Assembly (NCBI GenBank): GCA_012221805.1
Contig: CP015195.1
Coordinates: 372,001 to 436,000, forward strand
DNA length: 64,000 bases
From: Pasteurellaceae bacterium RH1A
GTDB taxonomy: Bacteria > Pseudomonadota > Gammaproteobacteria > Enterobacterales > Pasteurellaceae
Reading direction: 5' to 3'
In this document: one piece after another, positions 9,879 to 18,964 of the stretch
Numbering within the stretch: position 1 is the first letter of the stretch
Layout of the letters: every line of letters begins with the position of its first letter
Program-made: the position numbers and the translations under genes
The notes under the pieces: model-generated
Databases searched by the model: none
Told to the model about the DNA's origin: nothing
What the model saw: only the letters and a program-made list of their open reading frames with translations

Positions 9879-11231
9879 ATGCTTCCATTTTTAAAATCAA
9901 AACCTGGCACGCCCGTACCAGAAGCAGAAATTCGGGATCGTTATAACCGCCTCAGATGGCACGCCCTCTTTGGTATCTTCATCGGCTATGCCGCCTACTA
10001 TATCTTACGCAATAACTTCTTGCTCTCCTCACCTGAGCTGATTAGCGAGTTTGGCTTTACCAAGAAGGATATCGGCTTTATTTCCGGCACCATGCTCATT
10101 GTTTATGGCTTGAGTAAGGGGGTGATGTCGGCCTTTGCGGATAAGTCCAACCCTAAGCATTTTATGATCTTCGGTCTGATGATGTCAGCCCTAGTCAACT
10201 TAATGATGGGCTTTAGTGCCTCCTTCTGGGTCTTTCTCTTCCTCTGTATTCTCAACGGTATCTTCCAAGGGATGGGGGCTGGGCCGGCCTATGTGGTCTT
10301 GGCCAGCTGGTTCCCCCGCAAATCCCGTGGTGTGACCACTGCCATGTTTAACATTTCGCATAATGTGGGCGGTGGTTTGGTGGCGCCGATTGCAGGGGCC
10401 AGTATCGCCTGGTTGGGCCAGGAACATTGGCAGGCTGCCCACTTTGTGGTACCAACCGCCCTTGCAACCCTCGTGGCTATTATCTTCTATATTTTTGGCA
10501 CAGGCCGCACCTATAACGAGGGCCTACCACCAACCAGTAAAATTCTGGGCACAGAGCAAGAAGAACTGGTGGTTACTAAGGATGAAAACGTCAGTTTAAG
10601 CACCTGGGAAATCTTCCGTGACTATATCCTCAAGGATATTAATGTTTGGTTTGTGTCCTTTATTGATGTCTTTACCTATATGATCCGCTTTGGCGTATTG
10701 ACCTGGTTGCCTCTCTATCTCTTAGAAACCAAGGGCTTCTCCAAGGGGCAAATGGCCACCGCCTTCGCTATTTTTGAATGGGCAGCTATTCCGTCCACCC
10801 TCTTGGCCGGCTGGCTAACCGACACCTATTTCAAGGGCCGCCGTATGCCGCTGGCCATTATCACCCTGGTGGGTGTAGGGGCCGCCATGTTTGCCTACTG
10901 GGGCGGGACCGATCTGCTCACCGTGACCATTGGGGCCGGTATTATTGGTTGCTTGATTTATGTGCCCATGTTCCTCTCCTCCCTCCAAACTATCGAGCTA
11001 GTGCCTTCATTTGCAGCGGGTTCAGCCACCGGCCTACGAGGCCTTCTGAGCTACATTTTAGGCAGCTTCTCAGGCACGGCCCTCTTTGGTATTTTGGCAG
11101 AGCGTTTTGGCTGGGATGCAGGCTTCTACCTCCTCCTCTTTGCAGTAGTCGGTTGTATCTTCTGTTGCTATATGACCCATTTGGGCGTATTGAGATTAGA
11201 GCGGAAGAAGTTAGCCCAGGCCAAAGCTTAG
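9879..11231 (+). CDS. Organophosphate:phosphate antiporter, phosphoglycerate transporter (PgtP)-like
   Basis: This is a 450-aa, 12-helix major facilitator of the organophosphate:phosphate antiporter family. The first helix region (IGYAAYYILRNNF), the loop RKSRGVTTAMFNISHNVGGG and the C-terminal VPSFAAGSATGLRGLLSYILGS are closer, from memory, to Salmonella PgtP (phosphoglycerate/phosphoenolpyruvate uptake) than to GlpT or UhpT. It is an inner-membrane protein. No pgtABC regulatory genes are adjacent; eda follows 190 bp downstream after a terminator. Substrate assignment is by similarity only; hexose- or glycerol-phosphate remains possible. Confidence 0.82.
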   Translation: MLPFLKSKPGTPVPEAEIRDRYNRLRWHALFGIFIGYAAYYILRNNFLLSSPELISEFGFTKKDIGFISGTMLIVYGLSKGVMSAFADKSNPKHFMIFGLMMSALVNLMMGFSASFWVFLFLCILNGIFQGMGAGPAYVVLASWFPRKSRGVTTAMFNISHNVGGGLVAPIAGASIAWLGQEHWQAAHFVVPTALATLVAIIFYIFGTGRTYNEGLPPTSKILGTEQEELVVTKDENVSLSTWEIFRDYILKDINVWFVSFIDVFTYMIRFGVLTWLPLYLLETKGFSKGQMATAFAIFEWAAIPSTLLAGWLTDTYFKGRRMPLAIITLVGVGAAMFAYWGGTDLLTVTIGAGIIGCLIYVPMFLSSLQTIELVPSFAAGSATGLRGLLSYILGSFSGTALFGILAERFGWDAGFYLLLFAVVGCIFCCYMTHLGVLRLERKKLAQAKA

Positions 11232-11255
11232 TAAATAAAGAACTAAGATCATTAT

Positions 11256-11296
11256 AAAAATAACCTAGTTAAGAGATTTAACTGGGTTATTTTTTG
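11256..11296 (+). terminator. Intrinsic terminator after the antiporter gene
   Basis: AAAAATAACCTAGTTAA pairs with TTAACTGGGTTATTTTT with one G-T-type mismatch; the 3' arm runs into the T tract. Confidence 0.85.
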
Positions 11297-11423
11297 AAAT
11301 GTTATTTAGCCAGTCTTTAACCTGGCCCTTGGCAAGCAATAAACCACCAAGGCTACTCAAAGCGTAATTTTGCTTAACATAGGAGGCTTTCTTGGGATAA
11401 GCAAGCGGATCAAAGGAAGAACT

Positions 11424-12062
11424 ATGTCGTACACCACAGCCCAACTGGTCGAAAAACTTGGCCAGCTTAAAATCGTCCCCGTTATCGCCTTGGAAAAAGC
11501 CGAGGATATTCTACCGCTTGCAGAGACCCTAGCCGAGAATGGTTTACCTGTGGCGGAAATTACCTTTCGTTCAGAAGCGGCTCAAGAGGCTATTCGACAG
11601 CTTCGTCAGGCTCGCCCTGATTTCTTGATTGCAGCTGGTACAGTTTTGACCGCAGAGCAGGTGGTGCAGGCCAAGAATGCAGGCGCAGATTGGATTGTTA
11701 CCCCAGGCTTTAACCCTAAAATCGTCCAGCTCTGCCAAGATCTGAATTTGCCGATTACCCCTGGGGTCAATAACCCGATGGCGATTGAAGCGGCTTTAGA
11801 TATGGGGATTGAAACGGTGAAATTCTTCCCAGCAGAGGCTAGTGGCGGAGTGAAGATGATCAAGGCACTGGTCGCCCCTTATGCTATGTTGCAGATTATG
11901 CCAACAGGTGGCGTAGGCGTGCAGAATATCAAGGACTATCTGGCCATCCCTAATGTTATTGCCTGCGGTGGTTCTTGGTTTGTGGAGAAATCCTTAATCA
12001 GGGAGCACAACTGGCAGGAGATTGGTAGGTTGGTAAGGGAGGCGGTGGCACTAACACGGTAA
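11424..12062 (+). CDS. eda: KHG/KDPG aldolase
   Basis: Eda splits 2-keto-3-deoxy-6-phosphogluconate (and 4-hydroxy-2-oxoglutarate) into pyruvate and glyceraldehyde-3-phosphate (or glyoxylate) in the Entner-Doudoroff and uronate pathways. I chose the ATG at 11424 because of the AAAGGAAGAACT ribosome site and the family N terminus; the open frame extends further upstream without support. The protein is 212 aa. It has the catalytic-site glutamate segment VAEITFRSEAA and the Schiff-base lysine in TVKFFPAEASGG, then the phosphate-binding MPTGGV. It is monocistronic here. The CRISPR array begins just beyond its terminator. Confidence 0.95.
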   Translation: MSYTTAQLVEKLGQLKIVPVIALEKAEDILPLAETLAENGLPVAEITFRSEAAQEAIRQLRQARPDFLIAAGTVLTAEQVVQAKNAGADWIVTPGFNPKIVQLCQDLNLPITPGVNNPMAIEAALDMGIETVKFFPAEASGGVKMIKALVAPYAMLQIMPTGGVGVQNIKDYLAIPNVIACGGSWFVEKSLIREHNWQEIGRLVREAVALTR

Positions 12063-12065
12063 GAG

Positions 12066-12090
12066 AAAGCAGGTGAAAGCCTGCTTTTTT
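12066..12090 (+). terminator. Intrinsic terminator after eda
   Basis: AAGCAGG and CCTGCTT form a stem around TGAAAG, followed by a T6 run. The degenerate CRISPR repeat begins two bases later. Confidence 0.85.
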
Positions 12091-12091
12091 G

Positions 12092-12127
12092 TTTTGGATG
12101 ATTTTCCTTATTTCGCAGTGCTACAAT
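12092..12127 (+). repeat. Degenerate terminal CRISPR repeat
   Basis: The last 18 bases (ATTTCGCAGTGCTACAAT) match the repeat exactly and keep the extended -10, whereas the first half is unrelated. In most arrays the degenerate copy marks the oldest, leader-distal end. Confidence 0.9.
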
Positions 12128-13911
12128 GAGCAGGCGGCGGGTAATGTGGTTGTCGGTGTTGTAGCTCCCTTTCTCATTTCGCAGTGCTACAATGTTATGG
12201 TTAAATCTGATTTTTGGGCGTGATGTTGTAGCTCCCTTTCTCATTTCGCAGTGCTACAATTCGCCATCACGTTTTGCGATTAAGTTAAATGTTGTAGCTC
12301 CCTTTCTCATTTCGCAGTGCTACAATTCGCTCACCAAGGCGTTTAAATTGAGGTTAGTTGTAGCTCCCTTTCTCATTTCGCAGTGCTACAATTTCGAAAT
12401 TAACGATAAAGTTATCAAATTGGTTGTAGCTCCCTTTCTCATTTCGCAGTGCTACAATAACACCCCGCAATGCGAGGTGATGATGTACGTTGTAGCTCCC
12501 TTTCTCATTTCGCAGTGCTACAATAACCTCACTTCAACCATCGCCCTAACACAGGTTGTAGCTCCCTTTCTCATTTCGCAGTGCTACAATGGGGTATATC
12601 CCATTAAATCAGACCTCAGAGTTGTAGCTCCCTTTCTCATTTCGCAGTGCTACAATCAAGAATTACCTATTAGAACGGAACTCAGAGTTGTAGCTCCCTT
12701 TCTCATTTCGCAGTGCTACAATATAGAATGGGTTGTATTTTTAGCTCTAAAAGTTGTAGCTCCCTTTCTCATTTCGCAGTGCTACAATGGTGTATAACCA
12801 ACTTGGTCAGAACTCAAAGTTGTAGCTCCCTTTCTCATTTCGCAGTGCTACAATCTAAACCTTAAACTAATTTAAATTTGTACTGTTGTAGCTCCCTTTC
12901 TCATTTCGCAGTGCTACAATCAAATGATAAAGCTTATGGTGAAACATTTATGTTGTAGCTCCCTTTCTCATTTCGCAGTGCTACAATTTTGCAAGGTTGC
13001 GTGCTTTGTAAGAGCAAGTTGTAGCTCCCTTTCTCATTTCGCAGTGCTACAATCGATTGTTCCGCTTTTTGCAATGTTGCACGGTTGTAGCTCCCTTTCT
13101 CATTTCGCAGTGCTACAATGCAAGTATCCCGCCTTCGGAACGGATATCGGTTGTAGCTCCCTTTCTCATTTCGCAGTGCTACAATTTGCCAATCCTGCGG
13201 TCATCAAGACCATGCGTTGTAGCTCCCTTTCTCATTTCGCAGTGCTACAATGCCCCGCTAACATTCAGGGAATGTTAAATAGTTGTAGCTCCCTTTCTCA
13301 TTTCGCAGTGCTACAATCGTAAGGTATATGTTTAAGCTTCTTATCGGGTTGTAGCTCCCTTTCTCATTTCGCAGTGCTACAATATCCCCATTCATACGCT
13401 TGTAACCTATTGAGTTGTAGCTCCCTTTCTCATTTCGCAGTGCTACAATTTGACGGCCCTGGTATGGCGTATGTAGTTGGTTGTAGCTCCCTTTCTCATT
13501 TCGCAGTGCTACAATTTATCCGAAGATGTGAACTTTACCCTACCCGTTGTAGCTCCCTTTCTCATTTCGCAGTGCTACAATGGTTGCGGCTGTTGGTAGG
13601 GTGTCCATAAAGTTGTAGCTCCCTTTCTCATTTCGCAGTGCTACAATTAGAACCTCATCTAGTACGGAAACGTTAATGTTGTAGCTCCCTTTCTCATTTC
13701 GCAGTGCTACAATGCGGTAGCGGTAGCGGTAGTTTTCACAAAAGTTGTAGCTCCCTTTCTCATTTCGCAGTGCTACAATGAGGCTCTTTAGGGCCCGATT
13801 CATTGGCTAGTTGTAGCTCCCTTTCTCATTTCGCAGTGCTACAATATCGCTATCAGTGCTATATGCCCCCGGTTAGTTGTAGCTCCCTTTCTCATTTCGC
13901 AGTGCTACAAT
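12092..13911 (+). CRISPR. Type II-C CRISPR array, 27 perfect repeats plus one degenerate repeat, 27 spacers
   Basis: The 36-bp repeat begins GTTGTAGCTCCC and ends CAGTGCTACAAT. Full copies start at 12158, 12225, 12291 and then nearly every 66 bp to 13876 (27 copies, all apparently identical). A half-degenerate copy at 12092-12127 keeps only the last 18 bases. Spacers are 30 nt except two of 31 nt (12194-12224 and 12921-12951). The repeat is the one I know from Neisseria meningitidis. Each repeat ends in TGCTACAAT, an extended -10 element, so by analogy with Neisseria each repeat can start its own crRNA reading toward cas2. No leader promoter is seen upstream of 12092, where the eda terminator lies. 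Long open frames in both directions here are artefacts of the 66-bp period. Confidence 0.99.
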
Positions 13912-14215
13912 ACCGATCGGCTAGAACCTTGATTTATCAGGGTTTATCGCATGTTAAAGGTAAGAAAAAATGCTGGTAATTTCTTAAAATTTAGGAAATT
14001 CCAGCATTTTTTTATGGCGAAAAGATGTAGATTTTTTGAAATTTTGCCCCGCTTGTAGGGTTGTGGTGGCCAAAAAAGCCTAAATAAGGTCAAATTCACT
14101 GTCTAAAAATAGAGCGCTTGAACAGTTGATTTGCCTATTAAATCAGCAATTGAACTGTCTTGTGTGGGGTGTGGATGAGCCGATTAAAAGACTAAAATGG
14201 AGCAAATCCTTTACA
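13912..14215. other. Region between the CRISPR array and cas2 (candidate acquisition leader)
   Basis: There is no gene in these 304 bp. It contains a strong hairpin (13965-14013, listed separately) and an imperfect 13-bp inverted repeat, ACAGTTGATTTGC with GCAATTGAACTGT (near 14122-14158). Because the degenerate repeat is at the other end of the array, this AT-rich flank is the likelier site of new spacer insertion. Confidence 0.45.
13965..14013. terminator. Bidirectional terminator between the array and cas2
   Basis: AAAAAATGCTGG + AATTTC pairs with GAAATT + CCAGCATTTTTT (18 bp with one bulged T), with A and T runs on the two sides. It would stop array transcripts (+) and cas2 transcripts (-), which converge here. 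Confidence 0.85.
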
Positions 14216-14542
14216 TCAAAAGAGCAGTAGTTGATCGCTATTGACCTTTTTCTCTTGTGGTTTCACCTCACCCAGTAACACCGCCATACTAGCAAACTGC
14301 TTTTCGGTAATTTCTAAACAACGAATGGAGCCATCTTCAGGCAGGTTTTGGGTCAGCCGTTTGCTGTGTTTTTCAAGGGCATCTCGCCCACGGATAATCC
14401 GTGCGTAAACCGATAATTGCAACATTTGGTAGCCGTCTTTAAGCAGGAATTTGCGAAATTGATTGGCTATTTTGCGTTGTAATTTGGTTTTAACCGGTAG
14501 ATCAAAAAAGACGATTAAACGCATAAATTTTGCCTCACTCAT
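14216..14542 (-). CDS. cas2: CRISPR-associated endonuclease Cas2
   Basis: Cas2 forms the structural core of the Cas1-Cas2 spacer-integration complex. The ATG at 14542 overlaps the end of cas1 (ATGAGTGA), giving a 108-aa protein; an internal ATG at 14524 would give the more usual [10 protein letters not shown] start. The ferredoxin-like fold is marked by the N-terminal LIVFFDLPV strand with the conserved Asp and by the C-terminal DQLLLF. The overlap indicates coupled translation with cas1. The neighbouring proteins and the absence of csn2 and cas4 place the system in subtype II-C. Confidence 0.95.
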   Translation of the reverse strand: MSEAKFMRLIVFFDLPVKTKLQRKIANQFRKFLLKDGYQMLQLSVYARIIRGRDALEKHSKRLTQNLPEDGSIRCLEITEKQFASMAVLLGEVKPQEKKVNSDQLLLF

Positions 14543-15449
14543 ACTGGTGCTCCGCAAGCGGTAACATTTGGGGCAGTTTTAGCAATTTGGCATTTTTGTT
14601 GAGCAGGGCAACTTGCAGAGAAGCTACGGTGCGATCAATAGCCGTGAGAACACTCACCGCTTGCTGGTTAAGGCTCATTTGATGGTTAAGCAGTTTAATC
14701 AGGTTTTGCTTGGTGCTAGGGGTTAGCCCATAATCAAGTTTGTCCTTTTCTACCAGTTCCCAGACCTTTAAATCCACAAGAGGGCGGAAGGGCTCAATAA
14801 AATCATCGGCAAGATTAAAGGGGTTGAGTTCGCTATGATGGTTTAGCCCCAAGGTGGGTAACCAACCATACAGAACAAGGCTGCGAGCCACCGCACTTCG
14901 CAATACCATATAGGCATAATTAAGATGGGCGTTGATTTGGTTTTCCTGCTTGCGATGAAAGGCTTTGCCAAAGAGTTGGATAAAATAAGATTGGGCGGCT
15001 TGGGCTTCCAGATTATCCTTGTCGCCTGATTTTACCTCATTTGCCATTGCCAGCAGACGTTGGGCTGTACTGATTTCTCCCGCCTGTTCTAGTACAAAGG
15101 CTTGATTGCGGATTTTCTGTTGTACCAGCTGTTGCCAGAGCTGTTTCTTCAGGGGCTGGCTCATTTCTAGCTGTAATTTGAGGGTTTTGAGCTGGCGGTG
15201 GTATTGCCCAAAGGGTAACCATTGTCCACAGGGAAGAAACTGGTCGTCGCAGGTCAACAGCGTAATGCCATTAAGGGCGAGGGCGGATAAGAGGGGCGTG
15301 GTGATCACGGTTTCCCGATTTTCCACCACAATAATGGCAATATCCTCCAGGGGCACACTAAATTCTTGCTCTTCCTGCCAAATCAGCATTTGCTTCTGTT
15401 TTAGTGAGAGTTTTCCCCCTTTACTAATTAGAATACTTCGCCAGCTCAT
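14535..15449 (-). CDS. cas1: CRISPR-associated endonuclease Cas1 (type II)
   Basis: This is the integrase that inserts new spacers into the array with Cas2. The 304-aa length is usual for type II. The start [15 protein letters not shown] and the catalytic region [18 protein letters not shown]...[23 protein letters not shown] carry the conserved acidic and His residues of the family. It starts after a strong AAGGAG site, 84 bp downstream of the cas9 stop, and this gap contains a minus-strand terminator and an uptake-signal core. It overlaps cas2 by a few bases. Confidence 0.96.
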   Translation of the reverse strand: MSWRSILISKGGKLSLKQKQMLIWQEEQEFSVPLEDIAIIVVENRETVITTPLLSALALNGITLLTCDDQFLPCGQWLPFGQYHRQLKTLKLQLEMSQPLKKQLWQQLVQQKIRNQAFVLEQAGEISTAQRLLAMANEVKSGDKDNLEAQAAQSYFIQLFGKAFHRKQENQINAHLNYAYMVLRSAVARSLVLYGWLPTLGLNHHSELNPFNLADDFIEPFRPLVDLKVWELVEKDKLDYGLTPSTKQNLIKLLNHQMSLNQQAVSVLTAIDRTVASLQVALLNKNAKLLKLPQMLPLAEHQYE

Positions 15450-15492
15450 AGGGTCTCCTTGTAAAATTTAATAAAAAATCAACCGCTTGTGA

Positions 15493-15531
15493 CAAAAAAT
15501 CCCTGCCCTCGGGTGAGGTGGCAGGGATTGG
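15493..15531 (-). terminator. Terminator between cas9 and cas1
   Basis: On the minus strand, AATCCCTGCC pairs perfectly with GGCAGGGATT (10 bp, 12-base loop) and is followed by six Ts. It lies directly after the cas9 stop codon, so many cas9 transcripts should end before cas1. Confidence 0.8.
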
Positions 15532-15533
15532 TT

Positions 15534-18500
15534 TTATTTTACGCCTTGGCGTTTAGTTGTTTTGCAGGGGCGGATATTTTTGCCTAGTGGGTCGACCTGG
15601 TATTTTTCAAAGGAAAGGGCGGTTTTGACGCCTAAACTACGGTACTCGCCATTTTTTCCTTTGGATTTTTCTAGGTCGTGTTCTCGAATGGTTATATTAC
15701 CTGTCGCTCGATCTAAACCAGCATAATAACCGAAGGTGATACCTTTTTTAGTCGTCAATTTGACAAGATCGTTAGCAAATAAGGAAAATTTAAAAGTATG
15801 GGCTTCAGTTATTTCTTCCCATTCACTTTCGTCCTTACCTTGAATGATCGCCCTATTCGGCAAAATCCCCTCAGCAACCTGCCAAGTGTAGATTGGCACA
15901 AGGTAGAACTTGCCTGCCTTTTCAAACACATCGACCCGCACCATTGAGGCATTGTCTGCCACGCCCTTATTTTGGCGAACCAATACGCCTGATTTCTGCA
16001 CGCGTTCCACTCTCACTGCTTTCACCTCTTGCCCACCTGCCTTAAAGAAGGGTTGGGCAAAGGCCTTGGCAGGATCGTCCTTAAAGGCCTCTAAGCGATC
16101 TTTCAAGGCTTGATAAAGGGCGGGTTCACGCTCACGGTTGACCATGGACTCTAAATCCTTGAGCTTAAGGGCGGTTAGTGGCACACGTTGCACACTTACC
16201 CCTTCACTCAAGCGTTTGGCGGATTTAACCGTTTCCATATGGCCTTGGCCTGTCATCTTACGATTTGGCGAACGTGAAACAAAGAGCGGTGCGACAAATT
16301 TGTGTTGTGCCTGTGGACGACTTGGTAAAAGGTGGGAGAGGGCAGTTTGTGGATCCTCATCAAAAACACGGATCATCACTTCATTACGGAAGTAGGCCCA
16401 AGGCTCAGGGAAGTGAATGGTTTGAATTTCGCCCGTGGTGCGATCAATATGTTCACCGCTAAAGGCGTTCATTTCCTTGTAGCGGACAAAATCGGTAATT
16501 TTCTTCTGCATTGCCCGTGTGGTGCAGGCAACCACCACCGCATCAAGGGCGTGGTGGCGGTCGTTTTCTTCCCGCACCTTGCTCAAGCCCCAGCGTCCAC
16601 GCAGTAGGGCAGTGATTTGCCCATTGGAGGCAAAGACCCTCTTTTTGCCCTGTCCTGTTAGGGCCATCTGCTCTTCAATAAAATTCATTAAGAAACGAGC
16701 CACATAACGGGTGTCGTTCAGGTTGCGTTGGATAAAGCCCTCGTCATCCAGTTTTTTGGTCAGAATCCGTTGCTTTTTGGTATAACTAAAACGGCTTCCG
16801 CTAACCAGGGCAACAAAAAGCCGCCAGCGTTCGCTGTTCGCCTCACCATCCAGCCATTCATAAGGGGTCTTATTGCCCTTGGCCTGGTTTTCTCCTGCCA
16901 GCACCAGTACTTTATTGTTGAAGCTGTCATCCCAGGTTCGAGAAAAAGGCAGGGCATGGTCGATTTCGACATAGCCCTTTTCTCGTAAGCGGTGTAAATC
17001 TAACGCCTTGCCTGAATAGAGGCACTTGCCCTGTTGTTCTTCATAGAGGCGGAGAGCCAGAATATCCTTGGCCTTGGGTTCACCCACAAAGTCAGGGAAA
17101 AATTCCTTGAATTTTTGTACCGCTTGCTGGCGTTTGGCTTGGTTTTCTAGCTGGTTTTTCTCGATCTTACGTCGCTCATCAAAGGATTTACCCACTTCAC
17201 GCCCGGTTTCAATATGTACCCGAGCAGGCGAGCCATATAGGCGTACGATAGCATTGATAACCTTACGAGCCTGGGAAAGGGTGCGTAAGACCACGGGGTT
17301 ACGGATTTCCTCGGCCGGTATTGCAGGCAGGAGCTGGTGATTTTTCTGTTCACGCTTTCCTAAATGGTCGCCATAGACTTGCTGGCAGGCCTCATCATAG
17401 CGTAGTCCCTTTTCCATAAGCGGTAGGATTTTGCCCAAACTTTGCAAGGAGAGCTGGATAAACTTATCAAAATTGAGTCCACCCAAAAGGGCTTCCAAAA
17501 CAGCAGGTGGCAGTTTGCCGTCTAGGTGGGCAGAAATATCTTCATCGGTTTTGTAGAGGGAAAAGGCGGTGCCGATCTGATCGAGCAGTTCAGGTTTGGT
17601 TTTCAGTCCCTGCCATTCGGTTTCCAGACCAGCCTTTTCCAGCACCTTACGAATGGTATGCCAGGCTTTGAGTTCCATCAGGGTTGCTTTTTCGGCATCG
17701 CTTTCAGCGTTGAGCTGATAACGTAGCCCCTTAAAGATGGTTGTATCGGGTAGGTCTAAAATTGACCGCACTTGAGCATAGGTCAGTTTAGCCTTTTGAT
17801 AGGGTTGTTCAAGCAATAAATGGCGTTCGGCGTCAGTTAAGGCTCTTTCCGAACCGTTTTCTTGTAAGCGTAAATTGTTGAGTTTGGTTAGCCAAACAAA
17901 GCGTTCGGCGGAATAGGTGTTTTTGGCAGCCTTATAGTGTTCAGGTTCAAGGGTGCACTTGCCCAGCATTTTTAAGATAGCTTCACCTGAAAGGGCAGGT
18001 TTTTGCCAAAGTAGCAGTTCAGAAAGTTGTTCTTCTAAATGCTGGCTGGTGAAGGGATTACCCAATTGACGCTGTTGGGCAAAAAGTTGCTGTAATTCAT
18101 CAAGCAGGGAAAGGCGACTAAAGGTGTGGGTGTAGGCTCCACGCTGGTTGCGGATATGGCCCTCTTCTTCATAGAATTTTTTTAGGGCAAGCTCTGCGGG
18201 CGTGCGGTAGTCTGCCTGTGCCAACAATTCACTATTGGTGGCAATGCCAGAGAGCAAAGCCCCTTTTTCCTTATCTGCCCCTTGGCTTTCATTTTTGCGT
18301 TGCGATAAATAACCACGGCGTTTGAGCAAGTGAAGTAGAACAGCAGCCCATTCAAGACGTTCTAATTTGCGTTCAAGACCTGCTACCCGTAGTTGCCAGA
18401 CATTGTTAGGCAAGGGTTTGAGGGTACGGCGATCGATAAAATCTTCCGGCAGAAGTAGGTTTTCTTGCTTTAAGAGGCATTTGGCTTTAAGAAGGCGATT

Positions 18501-18713
18501 GGCACGGCGGGCGATTAAACGGCGAGTAGAGCGGGCGAGACGGCGACTAAGGGCAAGGGATTCGCCTGTTTTAGGCACTTCTGCCCGTTCAAAGGTTCGT
18601 ACGCCTAAATCAATCAGGCGGGTAGGGTTTTCTTCTTTATCGATTTCGACCACTGACCAGCCAACGGAGGCAATACCTAAATCAAGGCCGAGGATATAAT
18701 TAAGATGTTGCAT
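15534..18713 (-). CDS. cas9: Type II-C CRISPR RNA-guided endonuclease Cas9
   Basis: Cas9 cuts DNA matched by a crRNA:tracrRNA guide. I chose the ATG at 18713 ([11 protein letters not shown]...) because it follows GGAGAACCCTT and fits known II-C N termini; the frame is open further upstream into a degenerate repeat but has no support there. The 1,059-aa length is that of compact II-C enzymes. All catalytic motifs are intact: RuvC-I Asp11 ([12 protein letters not shown]), arginine-rich bridge helix (about 57-85), RuvC-II Glu502 ([11 protein letters not shown]), HNH Asp585-His586 and Asn609 ([14 protein letters not shown]...GENQ), and RuvC-III His720-His721 and Asp724 ([12 protein letters not shown]). 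From memory the N-terminal and HNH regions are very close to N. meningitidis Cas9, while the C-terminal PAM-recognition part looks more different, so the PAM cannot be assumed. Confidence 0.98.
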   Translation of the reverse strand: MQHLNYILGLDLGIASVGWSVVEIDKEENPTRLIDLGVRTFERAEVPKTGESLALSRRLARSTRRLIARRANRLLKAKCLLKQENLLLPEDFIDRRTLKPLPNNVWQLRVAGLERKLERLEWAAVLLHLLKRRGYLSQRKNESQGADKEKGALLSGIATNSELLAQADYRTPAELALKKFYEEEGHIRNQRGAYTHTFSRLSLLDELQQLFAQQRQLGNPFTSQHLEEQLSELLLWQKPALSGEAILKMLGKCTLEPEHYKAAKNTYSAERFVWLTKLNNLRLQENGSERALTDAERHLLLEQPYQKAKLTYAQVRSILDLPDTTIFKGLRYQLNAESDAEKATLMELKAWHTIRKVLEKAGLETEWQGLKTKPELLDQIGTAFSLYKTDEDISAHLDGKLPPAVLEALLGGLNFDKFIQLSLQSLGKILPLMEKGLRYDEACQQVYGDHLGKREQKNHQLLPAIPAEEIRNPVVLRTLSQARKVINAIVRLYGSPARVHIETGREVGKSFDERRKIEKNQLENQAKRQQAVQKFKEFFPDFVGEPKAKDILALRLYEEQQGKCLYSGKALDLHRLREKGYVEIDHALPFSRTWDDSFNNKVLVLAGENQAKGNKTPYEWLDGEANSERWRLFVALVSGSRFSYTKKQRILTKKLDDEGFIQRNLNDTRYVARFLMNFIEEQMALTGQGKKRVFASNGQITALLRGRWGLSKVREENDRHHALDAVVVACTTRAMQKKITDFVRYKEMNAFSGEHIDRTTGEIQTIHFPEPWAYFRNEVMIRVFDEDPQTALSHLLPSRPQAQHKFVAPLFVSRSPNRKMTGQGHMETVKSAKRLSEGVSVQRVPLTALKLKDLESMVNREREPALYQALKDRLEAFKDDPAKAFAQPFFKAGGQEVKAVRVERVQKSGVLVRQNKGVADNASMVRVDVFEKAGKFYLVPIYTWQVAEGILPNRAIIQGKDESEWEEITEAHTFKFSLFANDLVKLTTKKGITFGYYAGLDRATGNITIREHDLEKSKGKNGEYRSLGVKTALSFEKYQVDPLGKNIRPCKTTKRQGVK

Positions 18714-18764
18714 AAGGGTTCTCCATAAAAAATTGGACGATATGCCTTTTATCACAGAAAAGAA

Positions 18765-18802
18765 ATCGCTTTGCGAAATGAGTTGAGAAAGGGAGCGACA
18801 AT
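18765..18802 (-). repeat. Solitary degenerate CRISPR repeat upstream of cas9
   Basis: On the plus strand GCGAAATGAG (18773-18782) and AAAGGGAGCGACAAT (18788-18802) match the reverse complement of the array repeat at 10/10 and 13/15 positions, split by a 5-base TTGAG insertion. It is therefore a repeat in the same orientation as cas9, 52-90 bp upstream of its start codon. If transcribed in the cas9 5' UTR, it could pair with the tracrRNA anti-repeat. The alternative is a dead remnant of an older array. Confidence 0.85.
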
Positions 18803-18929
18803 GCAATGCTTGATGCTTCCAAATAAGAGAGGTTATGTGAAAATATCTAGCATGAAGGGATTGTTCTTTACTATGGCAAAAGGCAAGCCTAGAATTGATC
18901 TAAATTTAGCGCTTGTAAAGAAAAATTTG
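18803..18929. other. cas9-tracrRNA divergent intergenic region
   Basis: This AT-rich non-coding stretch must hold or adjoin the cas9 promoter. A possible extended -10 for cas9 (TGTGATAAA on the minus strand, near 18750-18758) lies just downstream of the degenerate repeat, but no convincing -35 is visible. I do not assign the cas9 promoter. Confidence 0.4.
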
Positions 18930-18958
18930 TTGACAATTTGATCTGATATGGTCAGAAT
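18930..18958 (+). promoter_or_regulatory. tracrRNA promoter
   Basis: TTGACA at 18930-18935, a 17-bp spacer and CAGAAT at 18953-18958 place the start near 18965, exactly at the anti-repeat. Confidence 0.8.
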
Positions 18959-18964
18959 AAATGC

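Noticed and set aside
12192..13803. Long open frames across the CRISPR array (201, 132, 87, 78 and 73 codons) encoding repeats of VVAPFLISQCYN or SSLSHFAVLQ
   Set aside because: The 66-bp repeat-spacer unit is a multiple of three, so a stop-free repeat creates artificial frames on both strands.
18714..18806. N-terminal extension of Cas9 by 31 residues
   Set aside because: It translates the degenerate repeat, has no ribosome site, and the ATG at 18713 follows GGAG and fits II-C Cas9 N termini.
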